Position numbers and translations under genes: made by a program. From the NCBI GenBank assembly GCA_963720725.1, contig CAVRGN010000002.1, forward strand, positions 62,001 through 126,000: a stretch of DNA of 64,000 bases. The letters are read 5' to 3'. Positions within the stretch are counted from its first letter, which is position 1; each line of letters starts with the position of its first letter. The notes under the pieces are model-generated. The model was given only the letters and a program-made list of their open reading frames with translations. It had not been told where the DNA came from and did not search any database. The stretch is from Benzoatithermus sp963720725 (GTDB lineage Bacteria > Pseudomonadota > Alphaproteobacteria > Geminicoccales > Geminicoccaceae). This document shows, one piece after another, positions 7,854-15,554 of the stretch.

Positions 7854-9257
7854 ATGACCAACTGGACGATGCGCGACCTCGAATACTGGGACGACCGCGT
7901 GCGCGAGGTCGTGGCCGAGATCGGTCTCGACTGCTACCCGCAGGAGTTCGAGGTCTGCGACCAGAACAGCATGCTGGGCTACATGGCCTATCACGGCATG
8001 CCCTCGCACTATCCGCACTGGAGCTTCGGCAAGGCGTTCGAGCAGACCAAGACCATGTACGACCATGGCGTCTCGGGCCTGCCCTACGAGATGGTGATCA
8101 ACAGCAACCCTGCCCTCGCCTACCTGATGCGCGACAACTCCCTGTGCCTGCAGATCCTGACCATCGCCCACGTCTATGGCCACAACGACTTCTTCAAGAA
8201 CAACTTCACCTTCACCTCGGGCACCAACGCCGGCGAGACCATCGCGTCGTTCAAGGCGCGCGCCGACCGCGTGCGCTCCTACATCGAGGATCCCTCGATC
8301 GGTTCAGAGGTGGTGGAGGAGTTCCTGGACGCGGCGCACGCCATCTCGTTCAGCCGGTCGCGCAACCTCGCCATCAAGAAGCTCAAGCCGGCCGAGCAGC
8401 GCCAGCGCCTGCTGGACGCGGCGCGGCCGGCGCCGGACCCGTTCGCCCGGATCCACAAGCGGCAGGAGCCCACCCCAGTCGACCTGTCGCGCGAGCCTTT
8501 GGAGCCCGAGGCCGACATTCTCCTGTTCATCCGCGACCACAATCGCGATCTGGCGGACTGGCAACGCGATCTCTTGACCATCGTCGACGAGGAGACCCGC
8601 TACTTCCTGCCCCAGATCGAAACCAAGATCATGAACGAGGGCTGGGCCAGCCACTGGCACCATCGCATCATGTCGGCCCTCGACTTGCCGCAGGAGATCT
8701 TCCTGGAGTTCATGGTCCGCCACAACCAGGTGATCTGCCCGCACCCCGGCGGGCTCAACCCGTACCATGTCGGCTTCATGGTGTGGCGGGACATCGAACG
8801 GCGCTTCGGCGGCGAGCACAGTGTCGAGGGCCGCGGCAAGCTGTTCGAGGTCCGCGAGACCGAGCGCGACGTCTCGTTCCTGCGCCGCTACCTGACCGAG
8901 GAGCTGTGCCGCGAGCTCGATCTGTTCACCTGGAAGCCGCGGGGCGAGCATCTGGTGGTCTCGGAGGTCGCCGACGTCGAGCACTGGGACGACGTGAAGA
9001 ACGCTCTGCTGCGCCAGATCGGCACCGGCTCCATGCCCTCGATCCGGATCCACGATGCCAACTTCAAGGGCAGGCGTGCCCTCTATCTGGTCCACGACCA
9101 TGACGGCCGCGACCTCGACATGACCCATGCCGACAAGACCTTGAATCATCTGCGCACGCTCTGGGGCCGCGACGCCTACCTGCTGACCTATGTGCGCGGC
9201 AAGAAGACCCTGATGAGCGTCACGGATTCCGGCTTCGACGCCAAGCTGGTGAGCTGA
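7854..9257 (+). CDS. SpoVR family protein (YcgB-like)
   Basis: A 467-residue member of the SpoVR/YcgB family, named for a Bacillus spore-cortex gene but widespread in non-sporulating proteobacteria. Recognised from WTMRDLEYWDDRV, YPQEFEVCD, LGYMAYHGMPSHYPHWSFGK, GHNDFFKNN and the invariant NEGWASHWHH. The start is put at the ATG at 7854, where homology begins (MTNWTM), although the frame is open for about 200 bases upstream. Family length is usually 450-510, so the protein is complete. In many proteobacteria spoVR lies with prkA and yeaH, forming a stress kinase cluster; those partners are absent here. Biochemical function is not established. Confidence 0.93.
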   Translation: MTNWTMRDLEYWDDRVREVVAEIGLDCYPQEFEVCDQNSMLGYMAYHGMPSHYPHWSFGKAFEQTKTMYDHGVSGLPYEMVINSNPALAYLMRDNSLCLQILTIAHVYGHNDFFKNNFTFTSGTNAGETIASFKARADRVRSYIEDPSIGSEVVEEFLDAAHAISFSRSRNLAIKKLKPAEQRQRLLDAARPAPDPFARIHKRQEPTPVDLSREPLEPEADILLFIRDHNRDLADWQRDLLTIVDEETRYFLPQIETKIMNEGWASHWHHRIMSALDLPQEIFLEFMVRHNQVICPHPGGLNPYHVGFMVWRDIERRFGGEHSVEGRGKLFEVRETERDVSFLRRYLTEELCRELDLFTWKPRGEHLVVSEVADVEHWDDVKNALLRQIGTGSMPSIRIHDANFKGRRALYLVHDHDGRDLDMTHADKTLNHLRTLWGRDAYLLTYVRGKKTLMSVTDSGFDAKLVS

Positions 9258-9394
9258 GGGGTCGCAGCGGGGGCGCGCGGCGACAATTGAAACACCGGTG
9301 TCCGCGCGCGCCATCGGGCAGAAACCGAGATCGGTTCAGTTCCCGGCCCACGCACCTCCGGAGCGAGGAAGGTGCGCCGACGCCAGGAGCGACC

Positions 9395-9887
9395 ATGACC
9401 AGGACTGTTCGAACTCTTTCTCGCCGGGGCCATCGCGGCCTCGGCCCTGCCCGCCTCCGCCGGTGCAGCGGAGGAGCGGGGCGCCTATCTCGCGACCATC
9501 ATGGATTGCGGCGGCTGCCACACCACCGGGACCCTGACCGGCAAGCCGGATCCCGACAGGTTCCTGGCCGGCTCCGACGTCGGGTTCGCCGTGCCGGGCC
9601 TCGGGATCTTCTACCCGCCCAACCTGACCTCGGACCCGGAGACGGGGCTGGGCGCCTGGAGCGAGGCGGAGATCGTGACTGCGTTGCGCACCGGGGTCCG
9701 TCCGGACGGTCGCGAACTGGCGCCGGCCATGCCCTGGCGCTCCTACTCGGCACTCGACGATGCCGACGCCACCGCCCTGGCCAGCTATCTCAAGAGCTTG
9801 CCGCCGATCCGGCACCAAGCGCCGCCGCCCACCGGCCCGGACGAGCATCCCTCGGCCGCCTACCTCACCCTGGCCCTCCCGGACTGA
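9395..9887 (+). CDS. Mono-haem cytochrome c, frameshifted in the signal peptide
   Basis: Secreted c-type cytochrome with one haem-binding CGGCH and a likely axial methionine in LAPAMPW; it resembles cytochrome c subunits that accept electrons from periplasmic dehydrogenases. The ATG at 9395 has an AGGAG site five bases upstream, but its frame runs into unrelated sequence. Removing one base at about 9404 joins MTR to LFELFLAGAIAASALPASA, a perfect signal peptide, and then to the intact haem domain ending at 9887. No ATG, GTG or TTG start exists in the haem frame after the in-frame stop at 9396. Either the extra base is a sequence error or the gene is silenced. Confidence 0.75.
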
Positions 9888-10098
9888 GCCGGGAGGTCCC
9901 ATCGTCGTGGGTTGACCAGCCTCGACCGTGGCCGCACCCTCGCTACGGTGGGCTGCTGCCCGACCCGCTGGGCAAGCCGGCCGAACACAGCCGCGTTGGC
10001 GTGCGCGCCACGGATGGTGTAGCACCTTCACGTGAGTTCGGGAGGCTGGGCCCGACCCTCGGTCGGAAAGCCCGAGACCGGCAGGTGTCTTCGCGCCG

Positions 10099-10863
10099 AT
10101 GACCGCTACCCGCACAGCCGATCCAGGCCCCAATGCTCCTGCGCCTGCCGAGCGGCCGCCGCCTGAGGCGACGATCCTGATCCTGGGCTCCAAGCCGGGG
10201 CCGTCGCTGCCGTCGGCCGACACCTATGCCGCGCTCGCCTGCGCCAACGCCTCCGGGTTCTCCGCCCGCGCGCACGGGCTGCGGCAGCCCCTGTTCACCG
10301 TGGTCACCGCGGTGCTGGGTTCGAACAACGCCAGCGACCGCCATTCCCTTGCGGCGCTGGCCGGGCTGGAGGCGGGCCGGGTCTATTTCCTGCCACGGCC
10401 GCTTCCCCAGGGTGTCTGGCGGCGACTGCGCCACCGTGTCGTGCACTGGCGCCTGCAGGCGCCTTGGGTCCGCCACGTGCTGCATCGCCGCGGCCTGCGC
10501 TTCTCGGCGTTCACCCGCCGGCCGACCGAGGCCTATGACGGGCTGCTGCTGCGGCTCGCCGGCGACGATCCGGAGATGGCTGCGCTGATCGAGCGCAAGC
10601 GGCCCTCGACTGGATTGGTCGCCCTGGCGCTGGGGCTGACCGAGGCCGGATTCGCCCAGGCCATTCTCGCCGGCTTCGACTTCACCCTGGCCCACGCCTA
10701 CGGGCACAACCCGCTGATCGACCAGCGCGGCGAGGCGCTGAGCAAACACGCCGACACCGACATCGCGATCCTGGCCGCGATCCAGGCGCGGCGGGGCTGC
10801 CTGTGGACCAGCGAGCCGGCGGTGGCGGCCCGCACCGGCATCCCCCTCCTGGCCGGCGGTTGA
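10099..10863 (+). CDS. Putative sialyltransferase-like (GT29/GT42-type) glycosyltransferase
   Basis: A 254-residue protein that I do not recognise firmly. Near residues 25-35 is ILGSKPGPSLP, like the nucleotide-binding loop opening sialyltransferase-like folds. Near residues 170-200 is STGLVALALGLTEAGFAQAILAGFDFTLAHAYG, shown here in parts: STGLVALAL, LAGFDF and the following HAYG, which resembles the sialyl motif where a Ser/Thr-Gly helix precedes a GFDF strand. No signal peptide or membrane helix is apparent. It starts a run of genes including a GT4 enzyme and two dioxygenases, so a role in glycan assembly is plausible but inferred. Confidence 0.5.
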   Translation: MTATRTADPGPNAPAPAERPPPEATILILGSKPGPSLPSADTYAALACANASGFSARAHGLRQPLFTVVTAVLGSNNASDRHSLAALAGLEAGRVYFLPRPLPQGVWRRLRHRVVHWRLQAPWVRHVLHRRGLRFSAFTRRPTEAYDGLLLRLAGDDPEMAALIERKRPSTGLVALALGLTEAGFAQAILAGFDFTLAHAYGHNPLIDQRGEALSKHADTDIAILAAIQARRGCLWTSEPAVAARTGIPLLAGG

Positions 10864-10919
10864 CGCCGGCCACGGCTCCCGCAAGAACGGGCGCGCCAAA
10901 GCGCAATTGAGGACCCTCG

Positions 10920-11678
10920 ATGTTCTTCGACTACGGCCAGGCCAAGTTCCGCTACACGCCCTTCCCGATCGGGATCGCCAAGCCGGTGATGCCGGACGCG
11001 CGCTATGCCGAGCTCGTCGCCAACTTTCCGCCGGTCGAGCTGTTCGAGAGCTTTGAGCAGATGGGCAAGAAGGGCCGCAAGTTCACGCTCTCGCCCAAGG
11101 AAAACAAGAAGCGCTACGACCAGTTCGTGCAGGGCAACGCGCTCTGGCGCGAGTTCCACAAGTGGATCAAGAGCCGCGACTTCGTCTACGGCGCCCTCGA
11201 CATGCTGGCCGGCCACGGGCTGGATCTCGGCTACCGCTACGTCCCGCCGGGACTGCGCGCCGTGCGGCAGGCCAAAGCACTGCTGCGCGGCAGGCGCGCA
11301 CCCGGCTACGTGCCGCTGGAGGCGCGCTTCGAGTTCTCGGCCCTGCCCGCCGACGGCGGCAACCTGCCGCCGCATACCGACGCGCCGACCAAGATCGTCA
11401 CCATGATCGTCTCGATCCTGGAGGACGGCGAGTGGGACGAGGCGATCGGCGGCGGCACCGACGTGAACTGGCCCAAGGACGAGACCAGGACCTTCAACCA
11501 GATGAACCGGGTCGCGACCTTCGACGAAATGGACGTCCTCGACACCTACCCGTTCACGCCCAACCAATGCGTCCTGTTCGTGAAGACCTTTAACTCCTGG
11601 CACTCGGTGGCGCCGATGCACGGCCCTGCCGGCAAGCTGCGGCGCACGCTGACCATCAACATCGAGGCCCTGGCCTGA
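10920..11678 (+). CDS. 2-oxoglutarate/Fe(II)-dependent oxygenase (copy A)
   Basis: A 252-residue cupin-fold dioxygenase related to prolyl-4-hydroxylase-like 2OG enzymes. The iron ligands are visible as PHTDAP (His152, Asp154) and the distal His in FNSWHSVAPM; LRRTLTINIE gives the arginine that should hold 2-oxoglutarate. The context FEFSALPADGG before the HxD motif is shared with a paralogue at 12906-13658. Such enzymes hydroxylate proteins, sugars or lipids. Its stop codon overlaps the presumed CTG start of the GT4 gene, suggesting coupled translation and a role in modifying a glycan or its carrier (inference). Confidence 0.82.
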   Translation: MFFDYGQAKFRYTPFPIGIAKPVMPDARYAELVANFPPVELFESFEQMGKKGRKFTLSPKENKKRYDQFVQGNALWREFHKWIKSRDFVYGALDMLAGHGLDLGYRYVPPGLRAVRQAKALLRGRRAPGYVPLEARFEFSALPADGGNLPPHTDAPTKIVTMIVSILEDGEWDEAIGGGTDVNWPKDETRTFNQMNRVATFDEMDVLDTYPFTPNQCVLFVKTFNSWHSVAPMHGPAGKLRRTLTINIEALA

Positions 11679-12928
11679 ACACGTCCGGGCAGCGCCGCGT
11701 CGCGCTGCTGTTCGGCAGCTTTCGCGGCGGTGGGGTCGCGACGTCGTTCCTGCGGCTGGCGGACGGACTGCTGGCACGCGGCTGCGCGGTCGACCTCGTC
11801 GTGGGCCGCGAGCGCCAGGACCTGGCGCACATGGTGCCCGCCGGTGCCAGCGTGGTGATGCTGGAGCGCGGCGGCGCGCTTGCCACCTACGCCGCCGCCC
11901 TGCGCGCCGACCGGCGCCTCCTGGGCGGCCTCCTCGCCGCCCTGCGCCAAGGGCGCCAGCCCAGCGGCAAGCTGCGCCATCTGGCCAGCTTCGCCGACTA
12001 TCTGCGGCGGACCCGCCCCGACGGGATCATCGCCGCCACCGCACCCTTGAATCTCGTGGCCTTCCTCGCGCGCCGGCTCACGGGCATCGCGCCGCCGCTG
12101 GTGATGAGCGAGCACAACCGCTTCGCGGTCGAACGCGACCAGGGCGGCAGTGCCTGGCGCTACGACTGCCCGCCCGAGCTGGTCCACCATGCCTATGCCG
12201 AGGCCGATGCCCTGGTGGCGGTGTCCGACGGAATCGCGACCGAGATGGCGGCCTTCGCCGGCGTGCCGCGCGAGCGGGTGGTCACCGTCTACAACCCGGT
12301 CGCCGGGCCGCACCTGACCCGGCGCGCCGGCGAGCCGGTCGACCATCCCTGGCTGCGCCCGGGCGGACCGCCGGTAATCCTCGGCGTGGGCATGCTCAAG
12401 CCGCAGAAGGACTTCGCCACCCTGATCCGCGCCTTCGCCCAGTTGCGGGCGAGGCGCACGGCCCGCCTGCTGATCCTGGGCGACGTGCGCGGCGACGCCA
12501 AGGACGTCGCCTGCAAGGCCGAGCTCCTAGCGCTGCCCGGCGCATTGGGAATTGCGGCCGACGTCCAGTTTCCGGGATTCGTCGACAATCCCCAGGCCTG
12601 GGTGGCGCGGGCCCAGTGCTTCGTGCTCTCGTCCCGCTGGGAGGGGCTGGGCAACGTGCTGATCGAGGCGCTGGCGTGCGGCTGCCCCGTGGTCGCCACC
12701 GACTGCCCGAGCGGCCCGGCCGAGATCCTGGCCGGCGGCACCTATGGGCGCCTGGTGCCCGTGGGCGACGCCGTCGCCATGGCCGAGGCCATTGAGGCGA
12801 CGCTGGACGCCCCGCCGGCGGCTGCGGTCCTCGAGGCGCGCGCCGACCACTTTTCCATCGACCGTGCGGTCGACCGCTACGCCGCCCTGCTGTTCGGCGA
12901 CGATCTCAGTGCTCGTGCTCGATGTTGA
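11675..12928 (+). CDS. GT4-family glycosyltransferase, apparent CTG start
   Basis: A 417-residue retaining glycosyltransferase with GT-B fold. The N-terminal RVALLFGSFRGGGVATSFL is the glycine-rich acceptor-domain loop; VVGRERQDL follows; VILGVGMLKPQKDF is the domain-linking strand; and EGLGNVLIEALACGCPVV carries the E-x7-E nucleotide-sugar motif. The only frame containing the complete first strand has no ATG, GTG or TTG before 11801. A CTG at 11675, with GAGG seven bases upstream and overlapping the previous stop as CTGA, is the most economical start. A GTG at 11801 would remove the essential glycine loop. Donor and acceptor are unknown. Confidence 0.85.
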   Translation: MNTSGQRRVALLFGSFRGGGVATSFLRLADGLLARGCAVDLVVGRERQDLAHMVPAGASVVMLERGGALATYAAALRADRRLLGGLLAALRQGRQPSGKLRHLASFADYLRRTRPDGIIAATAPLNLVAFLARRLTGIAPPLVMSEHNRFAVERDQGGSAWRYDCPPELVHHAYAEADALVAVSDGIATEMAAFAGVPRERVVTVYNPVAGPHLTRRAGEPVDHPWLRPGGPPVILGVGMLKPQKDFATLIRAFAQLRARRTARLLILGDVRGDAKDVACKAELLALPGALGIAADVQFPGFVDNPQAWVARAQCFVLSSRWEGLGNVLIEALACGCPVVATDCPSGPAEILAGGTYGRLVPVGDAVAMAEAIEATLDAPPAAAVLEARADHFSIDRAVDRYAALLFGDDLSARARC

Positions 12929-13658
12929 TGGTCAGGCTGCGCCGCATCGCGTTCGAGCCGGCGCCGCGCATCGGCCGCACGCAATGCCAGGAATTGAAGG
13001 TCTTGACGAACACCACGCACTGATTGGGCTCGAACTCGTAGACCCCCAGCGGCTCCATGTCCTCGAACTCGGCCTTGCCGTTCATGCGGTTGAAGCTGCG
13101 CTCCGGCTGGCGGTGCCGGTTGACCTCGGTGCCGCCGCCATAGGCCGGATCCCACTCGCCCGGCTGCGCCATCGACACCACCATGGTGATGATCTTGTCG
13201 GGATTGTCGGTATGGGGGGTGACCGAGCCGCCGTCGGCCGGCAGCATCGAGAACTCGAAGCGCGCCGACAGCCTGTCCTCGCCCTGCCACCAGCGACCGG
13301 CCAGCAGGCTGCGGAAGCGGCGCTGCATCTGCTGCGCCTTGGTGCGCCGCTTGAAGCCGAGATCGACCGACCGGCGCGCCAGCTCGTCGAGGACCAGGAA
13401 CACGAAGTCCGGAGACTTGATCCAGCGATGGAATTCGTTCCAGCAGTCGTGGCTCTTGATCCACTCGTGATACTTGTCCGGGTGGTACTTTTCGGAAAGA
13501 CAGTACTTGTTGCCGACCTTGGGGATGTACTCGAACAGCCCGATCGGCGGATAGCGCTCGAGATAGGTATCGTAGCTCGCGTCGTCCATGATCGGGCGGG
13601 CGACGCCAATCGGGAACGGCTCGTAGCGCAGGTCGAGATTCGCCAGGGAAAAGCTCAT
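12906..13658 (-). CDS. 2-oxoglutarate/Fe(II)-dependent oxygenase (copy B)
   Basis: A 250-residue paralogue of the 10920-11678 product. Shared blocks include FEFSMLPADGG, PHTDNPDKIITM (iron His and Asp), GGGTEVN, PNQCVVFVKTFNSWH (distal iron His) and RRSLTINIE (2-oxoglutarate arginine). The region between the N-terminus and the HxD motif has diverged most, which suggests distinct substrates. The gene is convergent with the GT4 gene and overlaps its last 23 bases. Start ATG at 13656-13658. Function in glycan or carrier hydroxylation is inferred from context. Confidence 0.82.
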   Translation of the reverse strand: MSFSLANLDLRYEPFPIGVARPIMDDASYDTYLERYPPIGLFEYIPKVGNKYCLSEKYHPDKYHEWIKSHDCWNEFHRWIKSPDFVFLVLDELARRSVDLGFKRRTKAQQMQRRFRSLLAGRWWQGEDRLSARFEFSMLPADGGSVTPHTDNPDKIITMVVSMAQPGEWDPAYGGGTEVNRHRQPERSFNRMNGKAEFEDMEPLGVYEFEPNQCVVFVKTFNSWHCVRPMRGAGSNAMRRSLTINIEHEH

Positions 13659-13922
13659 CGAAAACCCACTCTATCGCATGGCCGGCCGGCTGAAGCCGCT
13701 GGTTGGCGGCCGCCCGACCGCCATCCGCATTGGCGACACTGCCGCAGCAGCGAGCATTGTCGACTTTGGGTTCCAGAGGTAGTCGCTCCGCATCCGGATG
13801 GCAAACGTTGGCAGGCAGTCGGAGAGCCGCAATCACGCGGCTGTTGCCGCCGGGTCTCGCCTCGATCATGACCTCCGGCGGCGCTCGTGCCCCAAGGCGG
13901 CCGGAGAGGCGGCGATGACGAC

Positions 13923-14837
13923 GTGATCGAGGCGCTGGCGCCCGTGGCGCTGCTGATCGCGCTGGGCTACGCGCTGCGCGCCAGCGGCTTCCTGCCCGAG
14001 GCGTCCTGGTCGCCGATCGATCGGCTGGTCTACTACGTGCTGTTCCCTGCCCTCCTCGTGCGCGAGATCGCCGGCGCGGACCTCACCGGCCTGCCGATCG
14101 TCCGCATGGCCGGGGTGCTGCTGGCCACCCAGTTCGCGATGGCGATCCTCGCCACCTGGGCGAAGCACCGCCTCCGGCTCGATGGTCCGGCCTACACCAG
14201 CGTCCTGCAATGCGTGGTGCGCTGGAACACCTACATCGCGCTGGCGCTGGCGCCGGCCACGCTGGCAGCCGAGGGCGTGCCACTGGTCGCGCTGGCGGTC
14301 GCCGTGATGGTGCCGGTGGCGAACCTGCTCAGTGTCGCCGCCCTGGCACGCCACGGCACGGCCGGCCGGGCTGGGCCGGCAGCCTTCGCCCGCGCCGTGG
14401 TCACCAACCCGCTGATCCTGGCATGCCTGGTCGGCATGGCTCTCAATCTGGCCGGCCATGCGCTGCCGCTCCTGATCCGCGAGCCGCTGGCGATCCTGGG
14501 TCGTGCCACCCTGGCGCTGGGCCTGCTCACGGTCGGCGCGGGCCTCCGGCTCGGGCTGATGGCGGACCGGGGCGGCGTCGTGGCGCTGACCACGGCAGCT
14601 CACCTGCTGCTGCGGCCGGCCGTCGGCATCGGCCTGGCGCTGGCGGCCGGCCTGGGTGGAACGCCGGTCGAGGTGGTGGCGCTGGCCTGCGCCGTGCCGA
14701 CCGCGACCTCCTCCTACATTCTGGCCCGCCTGCTCGGCGGCGATGCCGTGCTCATGGCAGCGCTGGTGACGACGACCACGGTGGGAGCCTTGGCCACCCT
14801 GCCGGCGGTGATGGCCCTGGTGCGGGCGCTCGGCTGA
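13923..14837 (+). CDS. AEC family transporter (auxin efflux carrier-like permease)
   Basis: About 304 residues, almost entirely hydrophobic with roughly ten membrane segments in two inverted halves. Typical AEC features are the N-terminal ALAPVALLIALGYALR, the LVYYVLFPALLV helix and the C-terminal VPTATSSYILARLLGGD, close to the family's N-P-x-x-x / P-x-x-x-x-Y signature. Bacterial relatives export malate, malonate or other small acids. The GTG at 13923 is taken as start because it precedes the first helix; a GTG at 13887 is an alternative that adds 12 charged residues. Substrate unknown. Confidence 0.85.
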   Translation: MIEALAPVALLIALGYALRASGFLPEASWSPIDRLVYYVLFPALLVREIAGADLTGLPIVRMAGVLLATQFAMAILATWAKHRLRLDGPAYTSVLQCVVRWNTYIALALAPATLAAEGVPLVALAVAVMVPVANLLSVAALARHGTAGRAGPAAFARAVVTNPLILACLVGMALNLAGHALPLLIREPLAILGRATLALGLLTVGAGLRLGLMADRGGVVALTTAAHLLLRPAVGIGLALAAGLGGTPVEVVALACAVPTATSSYILARLLGGDAVLMAALVTTTTVGALATLPAVMALVRALG

Positions 14838-14844
14838 ACGGCCG

Positions 14845-15327
14845 TCAGGGGCGCAAGCCGCGCGGGCGGCGGATGGGCCGCTCCGGGCGGACCACGGCAC
14901 CGGTCTCGTCGATGACACCTTTGGTCAGGATCATGTTGGCGTAGGGCCGGCGTTCGAGGGTGGCGAACACCGCCACGCAGCCACGCGCCTCCTCGTAGAA
15001 GCGGAACCGCTCGATCGACCCCATCGGCCAGGGGCCGGCCACCTCCTCGACCATGGCCGCGAACGCCTTGTGCGCCTCGTTCGGCTCCTTGGCGCGGCCG
15101 TCGACCTCCATCCGCTGCACCGGCGCATCGACGAAGCCGTCCAGCGGCATGACCGAGAGAACCGCGCGGCCGGCACGCACCAGGTCGGCATCGATGCGGA
15201 TCGCCGGTGGTCCAAGGTAGTGAGCGGGGAAATTGGCGTCCGCGAGAACGACACTATCGCCGTGGCCCATGTCACGGAGAAGGGCCAGCGCGTCACCGCT
15301 CAGCAGTGGGTCGAGCCCGATCAGCAT
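14845..15327 (-). CDS. RbsD/FucU family sugar mutarotase
   Basis: A 160-residue member of the RbsD/FucU family, which interconverts anomers of ribose or fucose before metabolism. Motifs are LSGDALALLRDMGHGDSVV with the catalytic-type His, ADANFPAHYLG, and the C-terminal RPYANMILTKGVI with the conserved Tyr-Ala-Asn. The ATG at 15325-15327 has an AGGAGG four bases upstream and is preferred over the adjoining GTG. The stop is eight bases from the stop of the convergent AEC transporter. No sugar kinase or importer is next to it, so ribose versus fucose cannot be decided. Confidence 0.88.
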   Translation of the reverse strand: MLIGLDPLLSGDALALLRDMGHGDSVVLADANFPAHYLGPPAIRIDADLVRAGRAVLSVMPLDGFVDAPVQRMEVDGRAKEPNEAHKAFAAMVEEVAGPWPMGSIERFRFYEEARGCVAVFATLERRPYANMILTKGVIDETGAVVRPERPIRRPRGLRP

Positions 15328-15554
15328 CACGCCTCCTCATGTTGCACTGCGGTCAGCCTAGCCACACCGCGATATGGAGCCAGCGGTTTTACCGGTGCTC
15401 CCGTGCTTGCGTGGTGGTCCGCCGTCCACTAAGGGGCGTCGTCAGCCCTCGCAAGAACGTGACGAGCCCGGAGTCCGGATGCCCGCACCCGATCCCTGCC
15501 GACCTGCCGGCACGCCCTGCGTCACGACGGCCCTCCACTGATCGGCATCGCAAC

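Noticed and set aside
9272..9312. GC hairpin ggcgcgcgg/ccgcgcgc after spoVR
   Set aside because: The loop is about 20 bases, there is no T-tract, and GC-rich alternating runs pair easily by chance in this genome.
10040..10098. Sequence aaagcccgagaccggc resembling the 3' box of a cobalamin riboswitch
   Set aside because: The other conserved boxes of the aptamer are not present upstream, and the downstream gene has no cobalamin link.
12877..13869. 330-codon minus-strand frame overlapping oxygenase copy B
   Set aside because: The other minus-strand frame (12906-13658) carries the full 2OG oxygenase motif set; this one is its shadow.
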